Assembly (NCBI GenBank): GCA_002457365.1
Contig: NTKP01000014.1
Coordinates: 1 to 34,747, forward strand
Source: Rhodothermaeota bacterium MED-G12
GTDB taxonomy: Bacteria > Bacteroidota > Rhodothermia > Balneolales > Balneolaceae
DNA: 34,747 bases
Direction: 5' to 3'
Positions 16,400 to 23,967 of the stretch are shown here, one piece after another. Below the pieces are notes generated by a model. The model was not told the origin of the DNA, did not search any database, and was given only the letters and a program-made list of their open reading frames with translations. The translations under genes and the position numbers were made by a program. How positions within the stretch are numbered: position 1 is the first letter of the stretch; every line of letters begins with the position of its first letter.

Positions 16400-16426
16400 T
16401 TTCAACGATGCCATGGTAATTGGTGA
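16373..16426 (+). repeat. Tandem duplication covering the lptE 3' end
   Basis: The 27-nt stretch 16373-16399, which encodes the last residues of LptE and its TGA stop, is followed one base later by a 26-nt copy (16401-16426). The copies share TTCAACGATGCC at one end and GTAATTGGTGA at the other and differ by a substitution and a one-base deletion between. The second copy is non-coding. Confidence 0.8.
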
Positions 16427-16549
16427 AATTCCCGCCAGGACTATTGAATCAAACCCAAGTAATCTTTGAATTACATTGCAGTATACAAGGATACTAAAAA
16501 TGCATTTTCACTTTTTATCTGTAGCATAAAGCCAATATATTAGGCACTC

Positions 16550-17155
16550 ATGAAGACTCTTCCCTTTACCATACCGCCCTCCCTAAATAGTTACGTTGAG
16601 CAATTCGACACCGATCCAGTGCGAATGACACGAAAGCTTGAGCGTCAGGTTGCAAAAAGAGACCCTGACGCGGTTGGGCACTTCTTGTTGGCTTGGTTTC
16701 ATCATGTTCAAGGCAATCAAAGTAAAGCCATTGCAGAGGCTCTTAAAGCCAAAACCTATGCTCCTGGTAGTCCACTAATGGAGCACTTACACTACTTTTT
16801 ATTACATCCTGAACAATTTGAAGCCAAAATTCCTCAATCTGGTAAAAAAGGAAGAAAAGTATTGGTTCAAGGATCCAGAACTGCTCAAATACTTGATCTA
16901 GATCGACTTATTGAACTCTTAGAAGCAGTTGAAAGCCAACGCGTAAATTATTCCTACGAAGAAGTAAGTGATGAAGATTTAAGTGAGGACTCTTCGGACG
17001 TTGCCGAGATTATATCGGAAACTTTAGCAAAGATACATGAGGCACAAGGCAACAAAAAGGAAGCTATTCATATGTATGAACGCCTTGTTGTTGTGAACGA
17101 AGAGAAAGCCGACACCTATACAAGTAAAATTGAAGAGTTGAAGTCGAATCAATAG
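16550..17155 (+). CDS. TPR-domain protein
   Basis: This 201-residue cytosolic-looking protein has no signal peptide or membrane segment. A TPR-like helical pair covers about residues 38-72 (AVGHFLLAWFHHVQGNQSKAIAEALKAKTYAP). A second is near the C-terminus, about 153-190 (SETLAKIHEAQGNKKEAIHMYERLVVVN). Between them is a basic stretch (KKGRKVL) and an acidic, serine-rich segment (EEVSDEDLSEDSSD). It probably serves as a protein-interaction adaptor. It follows lptE by 150 bp in a conserved type of neighbourhood, but no specific role can be given. It is convergent with the MBL hydrolase gene, and the 75-bp gap shows no clear hairpin. Confidence 0.82.
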   Translation: MKTLPFTIPPSLNSYVEQFDTDPVRMTRKLERQVAKRDPDAVGHFLLAWFHHVQGNQSKAIAEALKAKTYAPGSPLMEHLHYFLLHPEQFEAKIPQSGKKGRKVLVQGSRTAQILDLDRLIELLEAVESQRVNYSYEEVSDEDLSEDSSDVAEIISETLAKIHEAQGNKKEAIHMYERLVVVNEEKADTYTSKIEELKSNQ

Positions 17156-17230
17156 CACAGTATACCTATTGAATAGCCAATCTTAACTCCAATTTAGATT
17201 GCACTCATCTTCTTTAGTATTTCTTGTCTG

Positions 17231-17866
17231 TTATCCTAAATAAGGATTATGGAGTTTTTCGTGGCCAATAGTTGTAGCTGGTCCATGCCCTGGATACACC
17301 TTAACCTGGTCTCCTAATAGAAGCAATTCTTGGCCAATGCTAGTAAGCAATAGCGATAAATCACCCTTGTAAAGATCTGTCCTACCTATGCTCTCTTTGA
17401 AGAGCGCATCACCGGAAAGTAAGAGTCTATCATGTTCAACAAAAAACGAACAATGATCGGGAGCATGACCTGGCGTGTAAAGTACTTTTATTTCTATGTT
17501 TTGTAGCTTTACAATTTGGTTATGAGTCAAAGGTAGAGGGGTGATAGAGGGAAGAATAGCATTAAACCCAAACATGCGAGCTTGATGCTCAAAATTTTCC
17601 CATAAAAAAGATTCTTCTTTAAAATGGTATACCGGAGAATCGATTGTTTGTAGAAGTCGTTGCAAACCTAAAATGTGGTCTACATGGGCGTGAGTTAGAA
17701 GTATACCATCAACTTCAATGTGATGAGTTGCCAAGAATTCAAAAAATGTATTGAATTCATTTTCATTAGAAAAACCCGCATCTATTAATAGTGCATGCTT
17801 AGGGTCATCCCAAATCAAATAGGTGTTTTGTGCGAATGGCCCTACTTCAAAGCGCTGAATATGCAT
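17231..17866 (-). CDS. MBL-fold metallo-hydrolase (glyoxalase II-like)
   Basis: The protein shows the metallo-beta-lactamase metal ligands. THAHVDH is at 58-64 (H59, H61, D63, H64), with YTPGHAPDHC, LLSGDALF and YPGHGP following in the usual order. Members of this subgroup hydrolyse thioesters such as S-lactoylglutathione, or related substrates; the exact one is uncertain. I start at ATG 17866 (MHIQRFEVGPFAQNTYLIWDD, the typical family N-terminus, 211 residues). An in-frame ATG at 17878 would only add MAFF, encoded by the stem and T-tract of the rpmE terminator. Thus the start codon directly follows the terminator's T-run with no space for a ribosome binding site. Confidence 0.9.
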   Translation of the reverse strand: MHIQRFEVGPFAQNTYLIWDDPKHALLIDAGFSNENEFNTFFEFLATHHIEVDGILLTHAHVDHILGLQRLLQTIDSPVYHFKEESFLWENFEHQARMFGFNAILPSITPLPLTHNQIVKLQNIEIKVLYTPGHAPDHCSFFVEHDRLLLSGDALFKESIGRTDLYKGDLSLLLTSIGQELLLLGDQVKVYPGHGPATTIGHEKLHNPYLG

Positions 17867-17891
17867 AAAAAAAGCCATCCTGAAGATGGCT
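17867..17891 (-). terminator. Intrinsic terminator after rpmE, touching the MBL hydrolase ATG
   Basis: On the minus strand AGCCATC (17891-17885) pairs with GATGGCT (17879-17873) around a 5-nt loop, then seven T to 17867. The rpmE stop is 5 nt upstream, and the ATG of the hydrolase begins at the next base (17866). Confidence 0.85.
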
Positions 17892-17896
17892 CTAAC

Positions 17897-18112
17897 TTAC
17901 TTTTTCTTGTCGTACATGCGCTTGAATCGATCAACTCGACCAGCTTTGGACGTGAAATTGGTATTTTTGGTATAGAAAGGATGATTACGTGAATCAACTT
18001 CTGGCTTATAAACACCATCTTTTGTATTCAACGTACTACGTGTTTTCATTTCAGTACCGTCACTTAGTAAGACGGTTACTTCTTTATAATCTGGGTGAAT
18101 GCCTGCTTTCAT
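17897..18112 (-). CDS. rpmE: 50S ribosomal protein bL31, cysteine-less form
   Basis: The 71-residue protein keeps the bL31 framework: MKAGIHPDYKEV at the N-terminus, HPFYT at 44-48 and a GRVDRFKR C-terminal signature. All four zinc-ligand positions of the zinc-binding form are replaced (L16, D18, D40 and N43). It is therefore a C-minus, zinc-independent bL31. No second copy is in the window, so whether a zinc-regulated paralogue exists cannot be said. GATAGGAAT just before the ATG offers only a weak ribosome binding site. A terminator follows within 6 nt of the stop. The gene lies 80 bp downstream of the AAA+ ATPase gene. Confidence 0.95.
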   Translation of the reverse strand: MKAGIHPDYKEVTVLLSDGTEMKTRSTLNTKDGVYKPEVDSRNHPFYTKNTNFTSKAGRVDRFKRMYDKKK

Positions 18113-18192
18113 ATTCCTATCATTTATTTTTCAGAAACCAAAGATAAAGAATAATCTGTAATCTCTCAATTTATTCGTTAATAATAATTCTT

Positions 18193-19707
18193 TTATTCTA
18201 AATCGTAACCAGAACTGGTATCTAATTGATCTAACATACTACCCAACATGTCAGTATATTTGGTAGTCTGATTTATTTCTTCCTTCCCAAGCATAGAATG
18301 CTGATGAAGAGCCTCCAAAGTAATGTCCATCCAAGCAACGATATCTAGTTCGTTTGTTGTCTCACCCATTACTCCTGTTACAGCAGCACTTAACCCTTTC
18401 ACTTCATTTAGTGCTTCCCTGTACTCTTTATCATTAATATGATCACCTAAGATTAATTCGCTCCCTAGCTCGAAATGCAAACCTATTGGCTCATAAATCG
18501 ATGGAGATTCCTCGTTACGCTTCGAAGGGTCTGGGAAATGGTTTTTATATACTTTGGTAATTGCCTTACCAACAATTAGTTTTGCTACATTGATGGCACC
18601 CTCCTGTTCTCCCTCATAAACTAACTCTAACTTACCTGTCAATGCAGGAATAATGTGATAAAGGTCACTTACTCTAATTTGAGTTTTATCAATCCCAAGT
18701 AGCAATGCTCTTCTTTCTGCCGCGCTAACCATTTGCTCCATTGCTGTAATGGTCATTCGAGTCGACACACCACTCTTCTGATCTATGTACTCGGATGATC
18801 TAGCCTCGAAAGCAACTTGTTCCAAAATATGTCTAAACACCTCTGGAATGTGAATCTCCACGCTCATTTCTCTCTGTGCCCAAGACTCCTGAGCGGTAAT
18901 TTTAATTGCAGTCTCAATATCCTTAGGATAATGAGTAATGATTTGAGCGTCTATTCGATCTTTAAGTGGGGTGATTATGTTCCCACGATTGGTATAATCT
19001 TCGGGATTAGCTGAAAATGCCATGCATACATCCAAGGGCATTCTAAACTTGAAACCTCTAATCTGAATGTCCCGCTCTTGCATTATATTGAGCAGAGCAA
19101 CCTGAATTCTCGGTTGTAAATCAGGTAATTCGTTGATGATAAAAATACCCCGGTTAGACCTTGGTATTAATCCAAAATTAATAGAGTCTTCATGGGATAA
19201 GTCTAACTTTTGAGAGGCCGCTTTAATCGGATCAATATCACCGATTAGATCAGAAACGGTGGTATCTGGTGTTGCTAGTTTCTCACTAAAACGCTCTTCT
19301 CGGCTAACCCATGCGATTGGAGTGTCATCTCCCATATCCTGTAGGGTTTCACGAGCAAAGCGTGATAAAGGACGAAATGGGTCATCGTTAATAATGGATC
19401 CTTTGACAATGGGCATGTGCTCATCTAACAAATAAATCATTTGGCGAAGTAAGCGAGTTTTTCCCTGACCTCTCAAGCCAAGCAATATAAAGTCATGTTT
19501 GGCTAGTATAGCTTGCTGTATCTGTGGTATTACCGTTTCCTCATACCCTAGAATTCCGTCAAACGTGACCTGATCGGATTTCATTCGTGCAATTAAATTC
19601 TTGCGCATTTCTTCTTTGACGGATACACTTTCCCACCCTATTTCCTTCAGGTCTCCTAAGTTACTTACCTTCTCAACAAGTCCCATATTGGCTGTTTTTT
19701 GTGTCAT
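18193..19707 (-). CDS. AAA+ ATPase of the magnesium-chelatase (ChlI/BchI)-like group
   Basis: The 504-residue protein has Walker A GLRGQGKT (77-84) and Walker B FIINELPD (189-196). The helix-2 insert-type segment NIMQERDIQIRGFKFRMPLDVCMAFSANPEDY is typical of ChlI/MoxR-like AAA+ ATPases, and a sensor/arginine region LKDRIDAQI follows. C-terminal to the core is a helical lid and about 180 residues without a recognised fold. True magnesium chelatase subunits are not expected here; homologues in Bacteroidota carry the same label but their substrate is unknown. These ATPases usually act with a VWA-domain partner, which is not found next to it (a bL31 gene and a divergent SDR gene flank it). Probably a cytosolic remodelling ATPase. 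Confidence 0.88.
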   Translation of the reverse strand: MTQKTANMGLVEKVSNLGDLKEIGWESVSVKEEMRKNLIARMKSDQVTFDGILGYEETVIPQIQQAILAKHDFILLGLRGQGKTRLLRQMIYLLDEHMPIVKGSIINDDPFRPLSRFARETLQDMGDDTPIAWVSREERFSEKLATPDTTVSDLIGDIDPIKAASQKLDLSHEDSINFGLIPRSNRGIFIINELPDLQPRIQVALLNIMQERDIQIRGFKFRMPLDVCMAFSANPEDYTNRGNIITPLKDRIDAQIITHYPKDIETAIKITAQESWAQREMSVEIHIPEVFRHILEQVAFEARSSEYIDQKSGVSTRMTITAMEQMVSAAERRALLLGIDKTQIRVSDLYHIIPALTGKLELVYEGEQEGAINVAKLIVGKAITKVYKNHFPDPSKRNEESPSIYEPIGLHFELGSELILGDHINDKEYREALNEVKGLSAAVTGVMGETTNELDIVAWMDITLEALHQHSMLGKEEINQTTKYTDMLGSMLDQLDTSSGYDLE

Positions 19708-19914
19708 TTTGTTCTTTAGAATGTTGTGTATCTATCCAATTAAACTGTGGGTTTCAGCTAATCATTCACTTTGTACCAAGAAATATTTCGCATTTTAGCA
19801 CCATCTTCAGACCTATTTTACACCCCTAGGAACGTTCAAAGCCATTTAATAATTCTTGATGATAGATTACAAAAACGTAGTCATTAAATAATACCAGTTA
19901 AAACAAACCAATTT

Positions 19915-20634
19915 ATGTCAAAGCCAATAGCAGTAATTCTAGGTGGTAGCGGTGGATTAGGTGAAGCTATAGCCCATCACTTATTTGAAGTTCATAATTA
20001 CAAAATAGTCATCACCTCCAGAGATCAGGCCAAGGCCGAGACAATAGCTGGTAACATTAATCAAAAAGGTGGAGAGGCCTATGCCATCCCAGTGAACGTA
20101 ACAAATGCTGCCGCTCTGACTCAGGTAGCTGCCCAAATTCATCGTGAATTAGGCCCTGTAGATGCACTCATTCACGCCTATGGGAAAGGCGTGATTCAGG
20201 CCTCAGCTGATATAAACCCAAAATTAGCAGCTCAAGTTGTACAGACTAATGTATTAGGCACATTTTTGGCAACCCAGGCATTTCTCAGATATATGAACAC
20301 CGAACACGCCCGAATGATCTACTTCCCTGGCACCATGGGTAAATACATTATGAGGAATTCCGCACTTTATTCAGCAACCAAATTCGCTATTCAAGGAATG
20401 GTGAAAGGACTGGTTGAAGAACACAAAAGATCCAACACCCAGTTTTCTCTATTGTATTTAGGTGGTGTGGATACTCCGTTTTGGGACGATGAAGACGTTC
20501 AAATGAAAGTTAAAAAAGAGGCAATGTTAAACCCTGCTGTAATTGCTAAGGTCGTGGGTAATATACTTGGACTACCTTCTACTCACGTTGTGAATGAAAT
20601 GGTGATTCAGCCGAATTCACATCAACTCGTGTAG
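19915..20634 (+). CDS. Classical SDR family oxidoreductase with altered catalytic serine site
   Basis: The 239-residue protein shows the classical SDR cofactor loop GGSGGLG (10-16), conserved N112 in QTNVLGTF, and catalytic Y152 and K156 (YSATK). The usual active-site serine 13 residues before the tyrosine is replaced by G139, next to T140 (YFPGTMGKY), and the NNAG motif reads HAYG (87-90). The Rossmann fold and tetramer-type C-terminus are intact, so it may still be an oxidoreductase using T140, or a divergent member. Substrate unknown. It stands alone: divergent from the AAA+ gene across 207 bp and convergent with the lysine transaminase gene across 62 bp. Confidence 0.88.
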   Translation: MSKPIAVILGGSGGLGEAIAHHLFEVHNYKIVITSRDQAKAETIAGNINQKGGEAYAIPVNVTNAAALTQVAAQIHRELGPVDALIHAYGKGVIQASADINPKLAAQVVQTNVLGTFLATQAFLRYMNTEHARMIYFPGTMGKYIMRNSALYSATKFAIQGMVKGLVEEHKRSNTQFSLLYLGGVDTPFWDDEDVQMKVKKEAMLNPAVIAKVVGNILGLPSTHVVNEMVIQPNSHQLV

Positions 20635-20696
20635 AACGGTTTCATGATAAAGCAGGTACTATCTTCAAATAAGTTATAAATCAAAAAACTAGGAGA

Positions 20697-22043
20697 TTAG
20701 TCAGTTGCTACGGGACAGCGGTCTATAGCTGTACTATAGGCTGAGCCAAGTATCTTTAATGCTTGGTCTATTTCGGATTTTGAAACAGTCAAAGCAGGCC
20801 TAAAACGTATAGTCTTATCACCACAACCCAAAATCATTAGCCCTTGCTCCATACATTCAGAAACTACGGCATTTCGAGCGTGTGCATTAGGCAGATCAAT
20901 GGCGCACATAAGACCCTTACCTCGAGGATTAGAAAAGTGAGCGTGTTTTGCTGAGAGATGATGCAGTCCTTCAAGTAAGTCATCTCCGAGATTAGCCGCA
21001 TTCTCCACTAAGTTATCTTGCTCAATAACTTCAAGTATACGTTGGAACCGCACCATATCGACTAGGTTACCACCCCAAGTAGAGTTAATTCTAGAAGACA
21101 CTTTAAAACAGTTTGTTTCTACTTCATCAAGGCGCTTGCCGGCTAATATTCCACAAACTTGTGCCTTTTTTCCAAATGCAATGATGTCAGGTTCAACAAA
21201 ATGCTCATGTGCCCAAAATTTACCAGTTAATCCAATACCTGTTTGCACCTCATCATAAATAAGTAAAGCTTCGTAGGTATCCGCTAGTTTACGTAACTTT
21301 TTATGAAACTCTTGACGAAAGTGACGATCCCCACCCTCTGCCTGAATGGGTTCAATAAGTATACAAGCAATCTCATCTTTATGTATTTCAAAATATCGTT
21401 TAGCTTGTTGTATGGCTATATGCTCTTGCTTTGCGACATGTTCAATCGTTTCCTCGGTCTCAGGGTAGTGATTGGCAGGACTAGTTACTCGAGGCCAATT
21501 AAACTTAGGAAAATATTTTACCTTGTCAGGCACCGTGTTGGTAACGGATAATGTATATCCAGTTCTTCCATGAAATGCATGCTCAAAATGAAGAACCAAA
21601 TGACCCTTTTCTTCTCGATATCCTCGTTCGAAGTTTTTTTGAACTTTCCAGTCAAAGGCCACTTTCAATGCGTTTTCCACTGCAAGCGCACCACCGGAAA
21701 TGAAAAAAGCATGGGGTAAATATTCAGGTATACCAACTCGCTCAAATGTTTCCATAAACTCAGCCATATATTCTGTATAGATGTCTGAATTGGAAGGTTT
21801 ATTTATAGCGGCTTTACCAATTCTGAGAATAAATTCATCGTTATCCAAAGCTGGATGATTCATACCTAGAGGATTGGATGCGAAGAAGGTAAAGAAATCC
21901 AGATATTCTTTTTTAGTAATTTTATCTACTAAATAACTCCCATGACTATTATCTAGATCGAGAACCATATCGTACCCATCGGCTAGTATATGTTTAGCTA
22001 AAGTTGATCTAACATCACTGGCTTGAATGTCTGTGTGACTCAT
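20697..22043 (-). CDS. lat: L-lysine 6-transaminase
   Basis: This class III PLP aminotransferase moves the epsilon-amino group of L-lysine to 2-oxoglutarate, giving 2-aminoadipate semialdehyde (piperideine-6-carboxylate) and glutamate. The 448-residue sequence carries FISGGALAVENALKVAFDW (114-132) around the cofactor phosphate. FHGRTGYTLS follows, then EPIQAEGGD (231-239), YDEVQTG (263-269) and the Schiff-base lysine region FGKKAQVCG (290-298; K292 or K293). The FGKK-x-QVCG form is typical of Lat rather than ornithine or GABA transaminases. It would feed lysine catabolism or pipecolate/aminoadipate formation. No saccharopine or semialdehyde dehydrogenase gene is adjacent. The upstream 178-bp gap also contains the tRNA promoter on the opposite strand. 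Confidence 0.92.
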   Translation of the reverse strand: MSHTDIQASDVRSTLAKHILADGYDMVLDLDNSHGSYLVDKITKKEYLDFFTFFASNPLGMNHPALDNDEFILRIGKAAINKPSNSDIYTEYMAEFMETFERVGIPEYLPHAFFISGGALAVENALKVAFDWKVQKNFERGYREEKGHLVLHFEHAFHGRTGYTLSVTNTVPDKVKYFPKFNWPRVTSPANHYPETEETIEHVAKQEHIAIQQAKRYFEIHKDEIACILIEPIQAEGGDRHFRQEFHKKLRKLADTYEALLIYDEVQTGIGLTGKFWAHEHFVEPDIIAFGKKAQVCGILAGKRLDEVETNCFKVSSRINSTWGGNLVDMVRFQRILEVIEQDNLVENAANLGDDLLEGLHHLSAKHAHFSNPRGKGLMCAIDLPNAHARNAVVSECMEQGLMILGCGDKTIRFRPALTVSKSEIDQALKILGSAYSTAIDRCPVATD

Positions 22044-22178
22044 AATAACTAATATCTTATTTAATGTGTTTAAACCGATGAATAAATTAAATTTAATCTA
22101 GTAAATACAACAATTGGACTCAAGAAATAAGTGGTGGAATACATTCTCATTAGAGGTTTTTTTCGTTTAATAAAAGGG

Positions 22179-22210
22179 TTGACCTTGGATGTAATTAAAT
22201 CGTATATTTC
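22179..22210 (+). promoter_or_regulatory. Promoter of the initiator tRNA gene
   Basis: TTG (22179-22181, as TTGACC) is followed after 21 bp by TATATTTC (22203-22210), close to the Bacteroidota -33/-7 pair TTG and TAnnTTTG. The same DNA also reads as TTGACC and TATATT with 18 bp between. The tRNA begins 12 nt after the -7 box, leaving a very short leader. Confidence 0.6.
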
Positions 22211-22221
22211 GTGTTCTAAAT

Positions 22222-22294
<73 letters not shown>

Positions 22295-22305
22295 CTTATG
22301 TAAAG

Positions 22306-22337
22306 GTCGCTTCAGAATATCTGAGGTGGCTTTTTTT
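22306..22337 (+). terminator. Intrinsic terminator of tRNA-fMet
   Basis: An 11-bp stem with a few G:U pairs (22306-22316 with 22320-22330, 3-nt loop) is followed by seven T (22331-22337). The T-run overlaps the stop codon of the convergent GGT-like gene (TAA at 22338-22336 on the minus strand). Confidence 0.85.
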
Positions 22338-23904
22338 ATTTAAAATCTGAATTGAATACCGTTCCCTCCCAATCTGGGTCTGAAACACCAATCCATTTAT
22401 TTAATTCATCTACCCTTGAAATAGCCTGGACCCGCCCAAATCTAGCAGGTGAATCTATTAAATCATATTTAAATAGAATTGAATCTGGGTCAAAATCAAA
22501 TTCTACTCCATTGTGATATTCAATTAAAGCTTCCTCGGCATCTGGATGAACTCTAAATTTAGTAACTGAAGAGTATAAATCATCATCCAAATACAAATGT
22601 CTATAGATAACCTGAGCAATAGAGGTAGGTATACGACTCCCACCTGCAGCACCCAAAACCATTACAGGAGAATTATTTTTAAGGATAATTGTTGGACTTA
22701 TATGTGAATAGGCTCTTTGATTAGCTTCTGTAATACCCAGATAGCTTCCCATTGTTGTCGCGTATACAAAACCTAAAGAATCAGTTATTACACCAGACCC
22801 CATTAACGGACCGACCGTTTGGGTTAAGCTAACTACGTTGTCATGTGAATCAACAACTGAAATATGCGCTGTATTACTGTCTATATTATTTGATATAGAT
22901 TTCTTGGCGCAGCAAACAGAATTGATTGTTTTTGCTAATCTTCTGTTATAATCAAAAGAAATAATATTATTTAAAGAATCTGGTATAAATTGTTGTTGTC
23001 GGCTATTAGTATAAACATACTGCGAAATTGGGTAAAACATATTTATATAGTCTTCAGGAGTTTCAATACTATTTGGCCAACTAACTAGTAATTGTACTAA
23101 CTGAATAACTATAGGACCAAATGAAGGAAGATATAGACTATGGACACTATAATTATCTAAGTCACCACTAACCACTACAGAATTACCAGACTTATAATCA
23201 CGTAAATCATCTAAAGTGACATAACCACCATAGTTTTCTATATCCTTTGCAATTTTTTCTGCAACCCACCCACTATAGAATCCATCAATACCATTGTTAG
23301 AGATCTCTATTAATACATTAGCAAGATCTTTTTGGATTAATGTATCACCTATTTGATATAATGGTTCTCCTAAATAGTATTTATCAGTCTTAGAATTGTT
23401 TCGTATGTGAGAAGCCGCCATATTTAATCGAATAATGTTCCCTTTTGTTAATTCAAAACCATTACTTGCCAATTCAATAGACGGTTTAAGTAGCTGTTGA
23501 AGAGTCAAATTACCTCTAGATTCATGTAATTTAATTAAACCATGAACCACACCAGGTACGCCAATAAATTTATACCCATCTTCGTATTCATCATGCACAT
23601 ATGTTGAAGGAACCTGGGTCGTTCCATCAATACCACCTAACGAATCATTAGTAAAATATATAGCTTGCATACGACCTCCAATACCACTCATTGATGGCTC
23701 TACCACTGAAAGTGCAAATCCAGACGCAACTGCAACATCAAATGCATTACCACCTAGTTCAAAAATTGTTTGTCCAACCTCTGTTGCAAGAGGATGTGGA
23801 GTTACTACCACATTATTGGATTCATAATCACTAGTACAGCTGTAAGTATAAAGGATGAATATAGCGAATAATATGTATGTGAATTTTCTCATAGTGGCTT
23901 TCAT
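22336..23904 (-). CDS. Divergent gamma-glutamyltransferase-like Ntn-hydrolase lipoprotein
   Basis: The 522-residue protein has a signal peptide with lipobox YSC (C23) and the GGT fold over its full length: GGNAFDVAVASGFALSVVEP, MSGIGGRMQ, FIGVPGVVHGL, and GAAGGSRIPTS near the end. The autoprocessing/catalytic threonine is T345 in NTAHISVVD, corresponding to the TTHxSVVD start of the small subunit. However, the Arg of the DFRE motif that binds the substrate alpha-carboxylate is T95 (IDGTTQVP). The MDDF aspartate that binds the alpha-amino group is lost (TTMGSY, 384-388), and the SSM serine pair reads S400-H401. So it is probably an active amidohydrolase with another specificity. It follows susD across a terminator, with its ATG 12 nt past the T-tract. 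ATG 23892 (MRKFTY) is an alternative start. Confidence 0.88.
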   Translation of the reverse strand: MKATMRKFTYILFAIFILYTYSCTSDYESNNVVVTPHPLATEVGQTIFELGGNAFDVAVASGFALSVVEPSMSGIGGRMQAIYFTNDSLGGIDGTTQVPSTYVHDEYEDGYKFIGVPGVVHGLIKLHESRGNLTLQQLLKPSIELASNGFELTKGNIIRLNMAASHIRNNSKTDKYYLGEPLYQIGDTLIQKDLANVLIEISNNGIDGFYSGWVAEKIAKDIENYGGYVTLDDLRDYKSGNSVVVSGDLDNYSVHSLYLPSFGPIVIQLVQLLVSWPNSIETPEDYINMFYPISQYVYTNSRQQQFIPDSLNNIISFDYNRRLAKTINSVCCAKKSISNNIDSNTAHISVVDSHDNVVSLTQTVGPLMGSGVITDSLGFVYATTMGSYLGITEANQRAYSHISPTIILKNNSPVMVLGAAGGSRIPTSIAQVIYRHLYLDDDLYSSVTKFRVHPDAEEALIEYHNGVEFDFDPDSILFKYDLIDSPARFGRVQAISRVDELNKWIGVSDPDWEGTVFNSDFK

Positions 23905-23916
23905 AATTTAAAAGAC

Positions 23917-23946
23917 AAAAAAAAAGCCCCAACAATAGTTGAGGCT
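23917..23946 (-). terminator. Intrinsic terminator after susD, 12 nt before the GGT-like gene
   Basis: On the minus strand AGCCTCAAC (23946-23938) pairs with GTTGGGGCT (23933-23925) with one G:U, around a 4-nt loop, followed by nine T to 23917. It would separate or attenuate GGT-like expression relative to susCD. Confidence 0.85.
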
Positions 23947-23967
23947 TTTAAAATTAAGTGGAGAGTA

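Noticed and set aside
13851-22043. Functional link between the Lrp-type regulator and the lysine transaminase gene.
   Set aside because: They are over 6 kb apart on opposite strands with unrelated genes between; nothing in the sequence ties them together.
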